Source: Isoetes taiwanensis (Eukaryota > Streptophyta > Lycopodiopsida > Isoetales > Isoetaceae). Taken from it: DNA of 64,000 nucleotides. The stretch covers positions 62,001 to 126,000 of the forward strand of contig JAJEKV010000078.1 of assembly GCA_021234155.1 (NCBI GenBank), given 5' to 3'. A model generated the notes under the pieces. The model was given only the letters and a program-made list of their open reading frames with translations. It was not told the DNA's origin and ran no database searches. Shown one piece after another: positions 10,900 to 21,330 of this stretch. The translations under genes and the position numbers were made by a program. Every line of letters begins with the position of its first letter. The first letter of the stretch is position 1.

Positions 10900-11400
10900 A
10901 ATACAGGCTGAGATCCTTTCTCTCGACTCGCCAGTCAGAAAGGCAGCTCGTGAGGGAAAAACACAGTATCAGTGTCTTTCTCGACCAGCGAAGTCGAAAG
11001 GCGTACCAAAGCCAAAACGCAGGTTTTAGGGGTCGGGTCTTTAGGCGCTCAAAGCAAAAACGGTGTTTTGGGGATATTCTTCGACTCAGCGAGTCGAGAA
11101 AGGCAAAAGCAAAAAGCAAAAACGTGAGAAGGTTTTTAGCGAGTCGAGAAAAGCTCAAAGCAAAAACGCGCAGTTTTTCTCGACTTACCGCTGAAGTCGA
11201 AAGGCGTACCAAAGCAAAAACGCAGGTTTTAGGGTCAGAGTATTCTTCGACCGGGCGAAATCGAAAGGCAGCTCAAAGCAAAAAACGCAGGTTTTAGGGG
11301 TCAGAAGGCCTTTCTCGACTCGCGAGTCGAGAAAGTCTAAGGCCCTTCAAGATGAAAAACACAAGTCTAAGGCCATTTGGAGTGAAAAACACAACAAGTC
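10900..11400. repeat. Minisatellite of TCGACTCG / CAAAGCAAAAACGCAGG blocks
   Basis: About 450 bp of imperfect tandem units, each pairing a TCTCGACT..CGAGTCGAAAGG block with CAAAGCAAAAACGCAGGTTTTAGG. Units start near 10917, 10978, 11083, 11178, 11246 and 11312, and spacing varies from about 65 to 105 bp. The TCGACTCGCGAGTCGA core at 11313 is a palindrome that could form a cruciform. A trailing half-unit (GTCTAAGGCC) repeats at 11334 and 11366. Confidence 0.8.
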
Positions 11401-13466
11401 CGAGAAGGTCGAAAATGAATAACCTTCAAACATCATATCATATTACTATACCTTTGTTCACATGTGATCAAACATACAACAAATGTGGCGAACCTACTTG
11501 CCTACTTGTCTCCCCTTTTTAATACGTCAATGTTTATCTATAGCTTTATTCAAAGATAGCTTTCTTAAATGAAACAGTATATACTATGTATTTTCTAATA
11601 AGACCATATCCTATACTATGTATTTTTCAATAAACACAATATCCTATGTATTTTCTATGAACAAATACCCTCCCCATAAATTTCCTATGTATTTTCCATG
11701 CAAAATAAACCCTCCCCATGTATTATCTAATGGACACCATATTCAATGGACACTCCCATGAAGAGGGGACCATTGGGCTCATATTTAGCTATGTAAAGAG
11801 TAATGCCTAATGCACATGTAAATAGCAACATATGCATGCACCTATAATGCACCTATAACTTAAAAATCCAAGACACCTACCAACTTACTTACCCTTATAA
11901 CTAATAATAATGCACCATATAAATATTATGCCCACGTGACTTATTTTCAAGACTCACTTTACTCTACTCTACGGGACTTATTTTCAAGACTTATTTAATT
12001 ATTTCTTATACCCCGCCTTTTTTTCCCCCAATATTTGAATTTTGAAATTTGGTACACACCTTTGTGCCGCATATGCTTTTGTACCACCGGCAGATCTGCA
12101 ACCAAGAATTCGTCTGAGAATCCATCGGAAGGGGAACGGCAGAGCTGTAAGGATTTCTTCAATATCTCACTGATTTTTCTCAACAATACTGGTAAGGATT
12201 TCGTCAATATCTCACCGATTTCACATAGAAGCCACAGGGCATAAAATATTCAGCAAGAATGAAGGATCCGACTGAAAACAGGGGCTCTGCCGACAGAAAG
12301 GGCATAAAGGAAGAAGAACAACGAAAGAACTAGTCGCAGCTCTCCTTTGCCTTGTGGACTACAAAATGCTTTTTGATTTTCGTCCTCTTTACTCTGCAGC
12401 AGAGCCGGAACTCGGATCGGCCTTTTGGTACTCTCAATTCGGCTCCCCTGTTCCTCTGGCTGCATAGACCCTATCTGGCTGCATAGACATTGGCTATATT
12501 TATATTTCTGCATGACTGCCCAGAATCGGCCATGGCTGCAAAGAATCGGCCCCAAACAAAGAGCAAAGTATTGCTCCTCCAAGCAAAGAATCGGCCAAGC
12601 AAAGAATCGGCATTTGTTGTGAGCTCTCTAAGAAGCAGATGGATCATGCAAGAAGCAGAAGGGTAAGACGAAGAAGCACATGAAAGGCCCGCTCCTGTTT
12701 TGGCCCCTGTTCTGCCGGAAGCACAAACGTAGGTAGAAACACAAAAGCACAAACAGGGGATTCTCGTCGGCCGCTGCAAATAAAAGATCCGAAAACTTTG
12801 CAAATCAAAGATCCCAACTATGGTGAACTTCGGCGACTTCCTTGCTTCGGCGACTTCCTTGCACAGATTTGGCCAAAACCTCTCTCTTTCCGGCACTCCA
12901 AAATCCATTTCTGTCCATTTCTGCAACAAATTCATCGATTCTATCTTCCTTTCTCTTGCTATTCAAGAGCTTGCTTGAAACTCTGTGGAAAATCTCTAGA
13001 AAATCTCTACGATTCTAACAGGGCCAGAAGAAGAATTTTTTGCGGATGATACTCTGCTGCTTCTACTCAAATCCAAAGAAGGCAAGCGGGTCATTCCATA
13101 TTGAGGTTCAAGATCTCTCTATGAAATCTTTCCCTTTGATTCGATTCATCCTTCATATTCATATTGTATATTGTATATGTACAGCATACCCAAGCTTCCA
13201 TACAAGAACGGCAGAAGTGAATTGGCAGTAGAAGTGAATCCGGCAGTCTCATATTCAGCTGTTAGCAAGCGCATATCTGCGCTACATCTGAAAGCTGAAA
13301 GCGGGGAGGCAGTGGAGCCTGTAAGTAAATTGTGGCATGCCATTTAAAAAGGACAAACATAAAATTTAATGCCTTTGGATGTTTAACATTGAAGGCAAGG
13401 CCTGCAGCAAGACATCTAGTTAACATTGAAGGCAAGATCTGATTGAAGGCTTGAGCTCTAAAAAGA
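11400..13466. other. Unexplained interior of the 4.17-kb element
   Basis: 2 kb without a gene I can support. From 11570 to 11750 variants of CCTATGTATTTTC repeat four or five times. From 12000 to 13350 the sequence is less AT-rich and has broken open frames on both strands (for example 12471-12935 minus and 12798-13049 plus). None carries a known motif. GAATCGGCC recurs five times between 12520 and 12610. This could be captured host DNA, as pack-type transposons carry, but that is only a guess. Confidence 0.35.
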
Positions 13467-13775
13467 ATGAACAGGCTTGGGGTCGGATTAACCATTGCTG
13501 GGGTGTTGTGTTTTGTGGCAGCAGTGGTGTGGGCGTGTTGCTGGTTTCCACTTCCGGGCAATGAAGAAACCAGAACAACTAGAGACGAGGACCCGGACGA
13601 GCCAATAACGCGCGGGTTAGGGCTGCACGATTCATTCATCTTCCAAATCTCACCGTTATGCCTTTGGATCAGTTCATGGAGCTTTCTCTATAATCTGCTT
13701 CGGCTTGGCTTCAGTCCCTTGCACCCTGCACATTCTCGCCTTGCGAGGCGAGAAATTAATTGTATTGCTACGTAA
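13467..13775 (+). CDS. Possible small single-pass membrane protein, 102 aa
   Basis: An ATG frame of 102 codons encodes a protein whose residues 5-27 (VGLTIAGVLCFVAAVVWACC) form a strong hydrophobic helix. It is followed by an acidic/basic stretch (EETRTTRDEDPDEP) and a second hydrophobic patch near residues 60-80. I recognise no family. It sits inside the 4.17-kb inverted-repeat element, so it would be cargo if real. There is no visible splice or promoter evidence and it may be chance. Confidence 0.25.
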   Translation: MNRLGVGLTIAGVLCFVAAVVWACCWFPLPGNEETRTTRDEDPDEPITRGLGLHDSFIFQISPLCLWISSWSFLYNLLRLGFSPLHPAHSRLARREINCIAT

Positions 13776-13855
13776 ACGTTTCTCTGATTTGTCTATTTAA
13801 TTATATTGACAAACTAATTATATTAACTTATATTTCCTCTAATTAATTAATAGGT

Positions 13856-14260
13856 AATTTATTTATTTATTTATTTATTATTAATAATAATATTATTATT
13901 ATTTTGGAGGGGGTGGGGGAGACTCTTGCCCCCTTTGCCCCTCCCTCTCCTCCTATGCCCCTTTGCTTTTCTCTACCCTCCCTCCCCCACCCCCCTTCTT
14001 CCAACTTATCTCCTTCCCCTTCTTCCCCTTGCCACTTCCTCCCCTTGCCACTTCCCTCCCCCTTCTTCCAACGTATCCCCTCCCCTCCCCTCCTCCTTTG
14101 CCCTTTTTCTCTCCTCTCCCCTCCTTGCCCCTGCCCCTGCCTCTTCTTCCAACTTAGCCCCTTCACCTCTTCAACCTGTGGCCCCTCCCTCCTCCTCCTC
14201 CTACCCTTCTCCTTATCAAGGTGTGCCCCCTCTCCCTCTTTCTTAGTCTGAATTCTCTTT
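13856..14260. repeat. TTA/ATTT microsatellite followed by 330-bp polypyrimidine tract
   Basis: 13858-13900 is (ATTT)n then (ATA/TTA)n. From 13918 to 14250 the plus strand is almost entirely C and T, with CCCCTCCC, CTTCTTCC and CCTTGCCACTTCC repeating. Several CTTCTTCCAACTTA or CTTCTTCCAACGTA units are seen at 13999, 14062 and 14141. The long homopurine-homopyrimidine tract could adopt a triplex (H-DNA). Open frames in it are compositional artefacts. Confidence 0.85.
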
Positions 14261-14333
14261 AGTATGAGTCTCATTTTCAGTCCGAGTCCCAAAATTCGAG
14301 ATTTGTCCCACTTTAATTAAATACGACTTCACA

Positions 14334-14603
14334 ATCCTAACCCTGAGGAGGTCTTGGATACTCCAACTTTGTTGGAAATGACGGAGGAGCAAGTAAAAAT
14401 TGTGCCTGAATTACTTCTTGATAAGTCATTCAAGAAGACTAGGAGGTCTCAGTTCCTCTAATATTTGGTTAAGTGGAATACCCGTGGAAGACGCGACATG
14501 GGTATTGAAGCAGGATTTGGAGAAGCAATACCCAGAGTTTATGAAGGAGTTCGATGGGCGAGTCGTCTCCGACTTAGTCGACCCCGACTTGCCAGGTGGT
14601 TAG
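14334..14603 (+). pseudogene. Chromovirus 2 pol, part 3: linker and chromodomain
   Basis: Resumes the integrase tail after the 4.17-kb element: NPNPEEVLDTPTLLEM, then LLLDKSFKKTRRSQFL, a stop (TAA at 14460) where chromovirus 1 has Gln, then YLVKWN. After a small shift near 14480 it continues DATWVLKQDLEKQYPEFMK. YLVKW and TWV.K.DL..QYP are the chromodomain signature of plant chromoviruses. The frame then ends at a natural stop at 14603. The in-frame stop and the shift mean this domain was already damaged. Confidence 0.88.
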
Positions 14604-15467
14604 CTAGTATGCTTGTTAGTTAGCCTTGGCCCTGGCGCATGCATTCTAGTTAGTAGGGTGCATGTGCCAGAATCTTGGATCGTGTGGGCGATGATGGGAT
14701 ACGCCTTTAGGGCATTCTCTAGGCCACACACACCAAGAGGTGCGCATGACCATTAGGGTCATGTGAGTGAGGAGTGAGGCATGGTGGGCGATGATGGGAC
14801 ATCGATCGGATGCTCTCTATGCCACGATGCGGGGGACGCACACCTGGCCGTAGGAGGGTCATGATGAAGGTTAAAGTGATCATGCGCGATGATGGGATCG
14901 TGAGACGTTCCCTAGCTTGAAACCCTCGGGGCATGATGCACTGGGGTGTACTCGATCTGGGCGATCGTGTACGAGGTAGCACTTGATCATGGGCGATGAT
15001 GGGAGCATCTTAAATAATCCTTAAGCTCAAATCCGAAAGGGCCATGATCTTGTGCAAGGTAGTAGGTCAACCTTGAGCCAGTAGTTCGGCTCAAGGAGGT
15101 AAGGGGGGTGGTACCCTAAAACCACAAATTTATTAATTAAACTAACGTAATGTGCTCCTTGTGCAGGCAAGTAAAAGGCGGACATCAATGAGGAGTGCAC
15201 TACGAGAAGATAGGGGGAGCCATAATTTAGATTATGAACCCTAATAACTCTTATAATAATATTTTGAATTATTGTAAGAAGTAACCTTGTTAAGGCTATA
15301 TAATTTTGTATAAGTACAAATATAGCCTAAATTTTGACTCTTAACTAATAAAAGTTGATTGTTAAAGGAAATTAAAGGGTATGACATGTTGTTTCTTTTG
15401 TAGGCATAAGGTAGGTTCGTCACCTTAGCGCAATGCTGAGGACATCATTGTCCTAAGGGGGGGAGAA
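14604..15467 (+). other. 3' untranslated region of chromovirus 2 with GGGCGATGATGGGA repeats and polypurine tract
   Basis: Non-coding. The motif GCGATGATGGGA occurs four times (about 14687, 14781, 14887 and 14990) at intervals near 100 bp, each followed by a CTCTA or CCTA stretch, so this is a degenerate tandem array. One copy also survives in chromovirus 1 (about 4327), so the array belongs to the family. The region ends in the polypurine tract AAGGGGGGGAGAA (15455-15467) next to the LTR. Confidence 0.75.
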
Positions 15468-17436
15468 TGTGACGTTCCAGGGGAATATACGCCATAAATA
15501 CGTATATTCCTGGACCCGTCACTATACAAGCCTAAGCTCATAGTCTTGTATACCATGGATGGTGGCACTAGGGGGCATGACTAAGTTATTCACATAACTT
15601 AGCCAACCATAGGTTAAGACCATTTCCACGTGGCCTTAACCTATTGGGCACCCGCCACACATGACTCACCCGATTGGTGCCACGTGGCATCCTAGGTGGA
15701 CCTAACTTATATTAGTGGGAACCCTAACCCTAGGCCTCTTTCCAGCCCTAGCACCCAAAGACTCATCTACTCGTTCGAAACCCCGTTTCGAACATCGTTT
15801 GCTGTGGCATAGATTAGTGCAGCAGCCCCCGTGGAGTAGGCCTGTTCTTGGAACAAGAGCAGCGTTGCATGAGTCGAAGACCATGGAGACACCCGGATCT
15901 GGAGGGAGAGCGTCGGGAGCAGGTATGTGGAGTAGTAGTTATGATAGTTCATCTGGAATTAGCATTCCAGATGTGCTAGTATCTTGTATCTAGAGTAGAG
16001 CCATCCTAGAACCCGTATTCACCATCTTGAACCCTAATCAATGAACCCTAACCTTTAGTTAGATTTGTATGATTAGGTTAAGATGTTCTTCTTATGATTA
16101 TTGTCATGATATGATGATTATGTGATGGCGGTTGATCGTGTTTGCTCCTCTTGTATTGGGAAGGGGGTAGAGACCTAGGGCCATATGTAGTATGCTCCTA
16201 GAGTAGATCCCTTAGTTCCTATTAGTTGCAGCCTGTGCATATGAGCCCACCAGGCTATTGGGGCTATGACGCGACTCAGCACCACACAACGGGGTTAGAA
16301 GCAATGTGGAGGGAGGATCCCTGCCGAGTGGGGGCTTCGGGGGATCCCATAATGGGCTAGGCTCATGGTCGGTCACTTTGTGAGGGCCGAGCATGGGTCC
16401 GACACCTCCTGGGGCAATGGTGCCGCCCTGCCTCTCGAGAGCTGCAAGTGTCGGCTTGGCTCTCGTTTTGGGGGGTTAAGTCGGGTACGAATCATGTGTC
16501 GTCACGATTCTCTAGCCGCCCACGGAGCTTCTAGACCCTGGGGACGGGAGATGCAACCCTCCCTGCCTCGTCGGACCAGGGAGATGCAACCTGGAGTAGT
16601 CCCGATGGGTGATGCCATGGGATTGCGTATCCAGAAGGCTAGAGTCCTGTCAGAGCCTGATTTAGCCCATCTGCAAAGTATGCACAGGAGGGGCGGATGG
16701 AGTGGTCAACCCTAGCCATTGTCTTATGCCAGCCCTCGCCATTGCCATGACTCGGTCTGCTCTATCTTGAGGCCTAGCCGGTCAGTCACCCTCCTTACGA
16801 GTCTGAGCCGGGGTAGGAGGGTGAAAGCATGCTAGGGTGTACCATCTAAAGTTCTTTTTAGGGAGTGCAAAACTACCCAAAAAAGTACCCAACCCTAGGT
16901 ACTGTGAACTTGCATAAATGTCTCAATAAACAATAAGTTTGAGAGTTGATTCATTAATTTTAGTCTCTAATAGTATTGTTATCCTCTATCACTATAGATT
17001 GACATGTTATTGACCTTCAATTCAAAAGTTTTGAGTTGATTTTAATGGAAAGAAAAAACAAAAAGTACCAGTTTTAAAAGTACCCAGTGAAGGTACTTTT
17101 GAGGGTTCCAAAACTGGTACACCGTATCATGTTTTCACCCAGGAGCTCTCCTGTTTTATGGTTTATGATTATCATCTTTGCATTGCTATATGTGTGATGG
17201 ACTACCCCTCGAGGTAGTACTTATATGTTTTGATGCTAGTTCTGACTTGTTTATCGCTTCCGCTGTTATAGGAGCCCATAGGGGAAGGGCGCGCATGACA
17301 CCCTCGTGTCCCCTCCCCACACTAGAGTCACCTTGGAGTGCGGGGTAGATGAGGGGCCTGTTCGGTTGTTGAGCCAGACGGGGGATTTCCTGCCGAGTGT
17401 ACGGCCGGACGCCGTATATTAGCAAGGAGCGTGACA
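15468..17436 (+). mobile_element. 3' LTR of chromovirus 2
   Basis: Begins TGTGACGTTCC after the polypurine tract and ends GCGTGACA at 17436, giving TG...CA termini. Length is 1969 bp including a nested 322-bp element (16819-17140), so about 1.65 kb without it. An imperfect palindrome (GGAATATACG..CGTATATTCC) sits at 15480-15512. It shares scattered blocks with the LTR at 5131. No 5' LTR of this element is visible because its left part is missing. Confidence 0.82.
16819..17140. mobile_element. 322-bp MITE inside the LTR
   Basis: Terminal inverted repeats of about 26 bp (outer GGGTGAAA, inner GGTGTACCA) match at roughly 23 of 26 positions between 16819-16844 and 17115-17140. The flanks share AGGA (16815-16818 and 17141-17144), a putative 4-bp target duplication. 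Inside are further inverted pairs (AAAGTACCCA and GGTACTTTT). There is no open frame. A Stowaway-like reading (TA duplications further in, at 16833 and 17125) was considered, but the repeat clearly extends outward beyond those TA pairs. Confidence 0.75.
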
Positions 17437-18720
17437 GGGATCTTCAAAAAAGTCAAGCTTGGATTCTTACTTGTAGGGCACACTCATGATCAGATAGACT
17501 AGATGTTCAGCAGATTTTCCGTTCGTCTAAAAAGAAAGAAGGCTTTTTGTCTTCCTACTTTGGTTCGAATCATTGAAGACTCTTACACTCCCATGCCAGT
17601 GGTTCAGCTTCTAGTGGAGACTGCTGACTTTAGGGAATTTGTTTCCTCTCGACGCGGCTCTAGAGAAGAAGTTGTGAACAAGTTGAACGATATTACGTTT
17701 CAACACCACATCAAGTTTTACTTGAAGGATGAATGTAGTTTTTACAAGAGAAGAAATACACCACTACTAAAAGACCTGGAGTCCACCGTAGGGGTTGCGC
17801 TTCCTTAAGTATATTCCGACACTTGCTTAGTAGAACGTCTGGCCGAAAGCGGCTTCCTCTCAAAACCCAAAAGAGTCAAAGCGGAAGAAAAGCACCCGGC
17901 TAACTCCTTAAAAGCAATTGAAAGTGGAATTTCTGCGGGCTTTAAGTACTTCTTAGAAGAAGACCAAATGTGGTGGAGAATCTTCTTTCTTTGAACAAAC
18001 GATTGTGAATCGAAACTTAGCTCTAAGGCAAATGGAGAAAGCTTTCCATTGGCCTAACGCCTTCCACGAACTCTCAACCGAGGCGGGGCCAAGTAGCACC
18101 CGGTAGCACCACCGGTCTGGGGAAGATGAGGATCGGGTCATGTACCTCGGGCCAAGACGCTTAAAAATGAGCCTGCGGGTAATATCACGAAATTACCAAA
18201 GGTATGTTGATTGCTACCGCCGGACCGAGGGCGATGATAAAGGGCGACCTTTACGGATAGCAAAAGTACTTGACACAGTCAAAGAGGAAGGCTTGGTGAC
18301 TAAACTCAAGATTCTTCGGATGGCTACGTTGAGAAAATGCTTTTGAAGGCATATATGATTTACAAATGAAAAGTCAAGGCAAGGGGAAAAAAACTCAAGA
18401 GAGTGGGTAATAGGGATGAGCTAGACTTACGCATAAAGTGAGTATTCTATGTTATGATTTCAAATTGAAATCGACAATCGTTCACATGAGAGAACAATCA
18501 ATTTACTTAAGAAGGCATGTAGCTACGAGGAAGAAGATGAAGAAGAGGGTGGTAATGCTTGACCTCTGTTGTGATGTGACGAGGAAGATAACTCAAGCAC
18601 TTCCTCAAGCGACAAAAAAAGAAGCAAAGGTGACGAAGATGGCATAAATGAGGATGAAGATGTCTTTGGATCCCTGCGTGATCCTCCTCACACTTTTGTA
18701 CACAACTAAGTCTTGTAAAA
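17437..18720 (+). pseudogene. Unrecognised broken protein-coding sequence
   Basis: A 101-codon frame at 17503-17808 (with IIEDSYTPMPVVQLLVE and DITFQHHIKFYLKDE) is followed by in-phase text in other frames: SGFLSKPKR..., GISAGFKYFLEEDQMWWRI near 17935, LRVISRNYQRYVDCYRR near 18173, and IAKVLDTVKEEGLVTKLK near 18257. Near 18600-18710 there is an acidic Ser/Asp-rich tail (SSTSSSDKKRSKGDEDG, then EDEDVFG). The amino-acid composition is protein-like and the order plausible, but I do not recognise the family. Frameshifts and stops between pieces indicate decay. It lies just outside the LTR end, so it may be the host locus into which the chromovirus inserted. Confidence 0.4.
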
Positions 18721-19172
18721 AGACGTTAAATTTTTAAGTGAATGTGAAGATTTTGTCTTCAATTTTTGAAAATACTACAATTTCAATTGTAAACTTCACT
18801 TAAAGTTTTGGTTAAAATATCTGTTCCCTCAAATTAGAGGTTCTCTCTAAAAACATACTTCATCCAAATTCTTATTGCTAGAAAAGTGTCACTTTGAAAT
18901 AGCTAATTCTCTCATTGCACAACAAAATTAGTGATTTTGGGGGGGTCACAGTTTCATGTCTTTTTTTTTAACCTCATTTTAGCTCTTTTTTTGAAAAAAA
19001 AGGAATATTCGAGGAATATTCCTTTTGCCCCCGTTTCAACGATCCCCTCTCGTTTCATTTGCAACTCTGTTCTAGTAGCTTTGAGAAGCTTTACGAACTC
19101 GCAGATTAAGCGAACATTGCATTGAATAAAGAGGAAAGTTATAATCTACAGGAAAAAGACTTACAAGTAAAT
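18721..19172. other. Intergenic, no gene seen
   Basis: AT-rich sequence. It contains homopolymer runs (G7 at 18939, T9 at 18961) and an inverted pair GGAATATTC/GAGGAATATTCC around 19002-19022. Nothing else is supported. Confidence 0.5.
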
Positions 19173-19410
19173 GATGGTACAATCGAAATTGTCCCAAGCA
19201 TACTGTAGTCTAGAAGCTTTAGGAAGCTTCAAGAACTCTGAATGCCTTTAGAACCTCGGATCAAAAAGATGTAATTTGCAAGAACTCGAAATCAAGAAAT
19301 TTGTGCAACATATCACCATAGCTGCACCGATGTATTCAGTCTACATGTATGCAATATCTACACCAAAATTTCCACTGCAGTTACGAAAATCTCCCCTTCG
19401 TTTGCTTTCC

Positions 19411-19567
19411 TTGACGTCGTGGAATGGCAAGAGGGAGTCCATCTCCAACATGGCCGGGCCTTCCAACTGCCGGTCTTGAAGGATGCTGTCGACTACTGGA
19501 TGGCAGTAGCCAGCTGGCCATGCCACGTCGGGAATGGGTGACCTTTCTCTCTTCCACATCACGTCTT
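19411..19567. mobile_element. Fold-back element, copy A
   Basis: The left end TTGACGTCGTGGAATGG and the right end CTTCCACATCACGTC form an imperfect terminal inverted repeat. The same element is present in copy B at 53700-53850, so it predates the duplication. A relative with the same left end lies inside the copia 3' LTR (26244-26397). No target duplication is clear. The arms here are diverged. Confidence 0.6.
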
Positions 19568-19598
19568 GCACTTGGATATTCTTAGCACTCATCCAACC

Positions 19599-20437
19599 AC
19601 GTAAAGTTTCCTTAGGATAAATACTGGCTTATCAGCCAGTAGCATGCCGCCACATGGCATGTATACTTTTTCAGAATGTCATATTTGGTTGCATTCTAGA
19701 TTTTTTACTGGACAGTCTATACTTTTACTTGCATTCTGTGAATTATGCTTGCATTCTGAACATTTACTTGCATTCTGGGATTTTTACTTGCATTCTAATC
19801 TTTTTTCTTGCGTTGTTTTAATTTATGGCCGAGAAGTTGAACCTCGGTGAGTCCAGCAACATATTTCTTCCAAAAGATTTAAACAGAGTAGTTCTTGGAT
19901 CCTGGCCTACTGCACCAAGATTTAAACGAAAATGGATCCCGACCTACTGCACAAATCGGGAACTTGGACCAAACTACACAAATCGGCTTTGGAAAGGTCT
20001 GCAAGAAAAGGATATGCAACCAAAACAAGATCTGCAAAAGCTTTTGCATTGATGACAAAAGCTTTTATAGCCTATTGAAACACTTTGCGTAAAGTTCTGA
20101 ATTACTGCGCCAAAACGTCGGCCCGGTGATTGCATGTCCCATAAAGACGGTTAGCAATGATTGTTGCTATTGAGCGTCATACACAATTGCAGATTCAATA
20201 AGAATCAGCAAGAAAAAGAACATATAGGAACTCAAATTTAAAGAAAAATTTGCTACAAAAAACTACTGTGAGAAACTTCGCTATTATTACGCAAAGATCA
20301 AGAAGTTTGAAATACAAACAAAATCCAAGAACCTAGGCGGGGCGGGGCACCATCAAAGGAACAATGCGCCATCGTGGGAGTTTGGAATGCCATAGCCAGA
20401 AATGCCGATGAGAATTTATCTAAAGGAAACTTTACGT
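19599..20437. mobile_element. Inverted-repeat element with CTTGCATTCT subterminal repeats, copy A
   Basis: ACGTAAAGTTTCCTTAGGAT at 19599 is matched by its inverted form at 20415-20437. Just inside the left end, TTGCATTCT occurs five times between 19690 and 19797 at spacings of about 20-45 bp, like transposase-binding sites. The rest holds short Gly/Asn-type frames without a family. The same structure is in copy B (53880-54749), so the insertion is older than the duplication. No clear target duplication is seen. Confidence 0.55.
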
Positions 20438-20707
20438 TTTAAGAATGTCACGGACATTTTGGTAAAGCCATGCCCAGCGTTGCCTCCAGCATGCTAACAT
20501 GGCGTCGATGTGGCTTTTCGTTCCACGCCCGAATGTCCTATAAAGGACATTCTTATATCTGAAATTACAAGTAAGTTTCTTTGTGAGGGATATCCATTTT
20601 ACTCATTCGTAATCCACACCAGCCCTTGATTACTGTCAATTCTGCTTAAAATTATAACTTGTAATTTTCCTCCACCATACATAATCCTTGCTCCACCATA
20701 CATTTAG
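20438..20707. other. Shared segment between element and tandem duplication, no gene seen
   Basis: Present in both copies. GGACATTCTTATATCTGAA at 20544 mirrors GAATGTCACGGACA at 20445 as a loose inverted repeat. No coding content. Confidence 0.35.
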
Positions 20708-21095
20708 GATTAACATTTTCATTATTCAAAAATCACACAGTTTTCATTAACACAACAATTCCATTACAGAGTTTCATACAGTTCGATTTATACACAGGAA
20801 TAAGATCTTACAAAGATCTTAAAACAGAGGTAGGAACAATCTTAAAATTCTTGACGGCGCCGCTAGCCTCGGCGGACACTTTCGCGACTCGTAGCTCGTG
20901 CGGTCTTTGCGAGAACATTTTCATTATTCAAAAATCACACAGTTTTCATTATACAGTTCGATTTATACACAGGAATAAGATCTTACAAAGATCTTAAAAT
21001 AGAGGTAGGAACAATCTTGAAATTCTTGACGGCGCCACTAACCTCGGGCAGTTTTTCGCGGCTCATTTTGCTTTCGTCGCGATCTTTGCACCCCC
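20708..21095. repeat. ~200-bp tandem duplication specific to copy A
   Basis: ACATTTTCATTATTCAAAAA starts both units (about 20714 and 20918), and both run through TTCGATTTATACACAGGAAT and ATTCTTGACGGCGCC. Copy B has one unit (about 55012-55180). The duplication therefore arose in copy A, or was lost in copy B, after the segment duplicated. Confidence 0.85.
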
Positions 21096-21163
21096 ATGGG
21101 AACCCCCCCAAAGATTATGTATTCCGCGTATCTGTGTATCGACCACCACATGGTGGTTATAAG

Positions 21164-21225
21164 ATGTCCTCGACATTAAACCATGACATTCCTATAGACA
21201 AAAACCCAAAGCAACCCATTTCTAG
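21164..21225 (+). CDS. Putative short coding exon (20 codons), copy A
   Basis: ATG followed by SSTLNHDIPIDKNPKQPIS, ending in AG before GTAAATTG, a usable 5' splice site. The same exon-like block occurs in copy B (56193-56308), where a 60-bp unit is repeated twice in tandem without breaking the frame. Multiple-of-three duplication and base-perfect conservation hint at coding, but I recognise no product and no transcript evidence is available. Confidence 0.35.
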
Positions 21226-21330
21226 GTAAATTGAAAGTGAGCCTGACTGATAGGGCAACACCATTGGGCATCGTGCTGAACCTTCTTCTCTCTCATAATT
21301 TGCCTTGGCTATGGCGATGGAAGGAGTCCA

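Larger units (their letters stand above)
10165..14329. mobile_element. 4.17-kb inverted-repeat transposon, class unclear
   Basis: The pol frame stops inside KRH and continues in NPNPEEVLD after this block. The ends are a perfect 25-bp inverted repeat (10165-10189 and 14305-14329, outer bases AAGTCGTATTTAATT). The flanks share CACA (10161-10164 and 14330-14333; CACAA if the end is taken one base further in). A 4-bp duplication fits neither hAT (8), Mutator (9-11), CACTA (3) nor mariner (TA). No transposase is readable. It contains a TCGACTCG-type minisatellite (10900-11340), unexplained unique DNA, a small ORF (13467-13775) and a polypyrimidine tract. Sola elements make 4-bp duplications, but I saw no protein evidence for that class. 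Confidence 0.8.

Noticed and set aside
13867-14292. Gly/Glu/Lys-rich 141-aa minus-strand protein and Pro/Ser-rich plus-strand proteins
   Set aside because: All are read through the polypyrimidine tract, and composition alone keeps them open.
16833-17126. Stowaway-type element with TA duplication
   Set aside because: The inverted repeat extends 16 bases beyond the TA on both sides.
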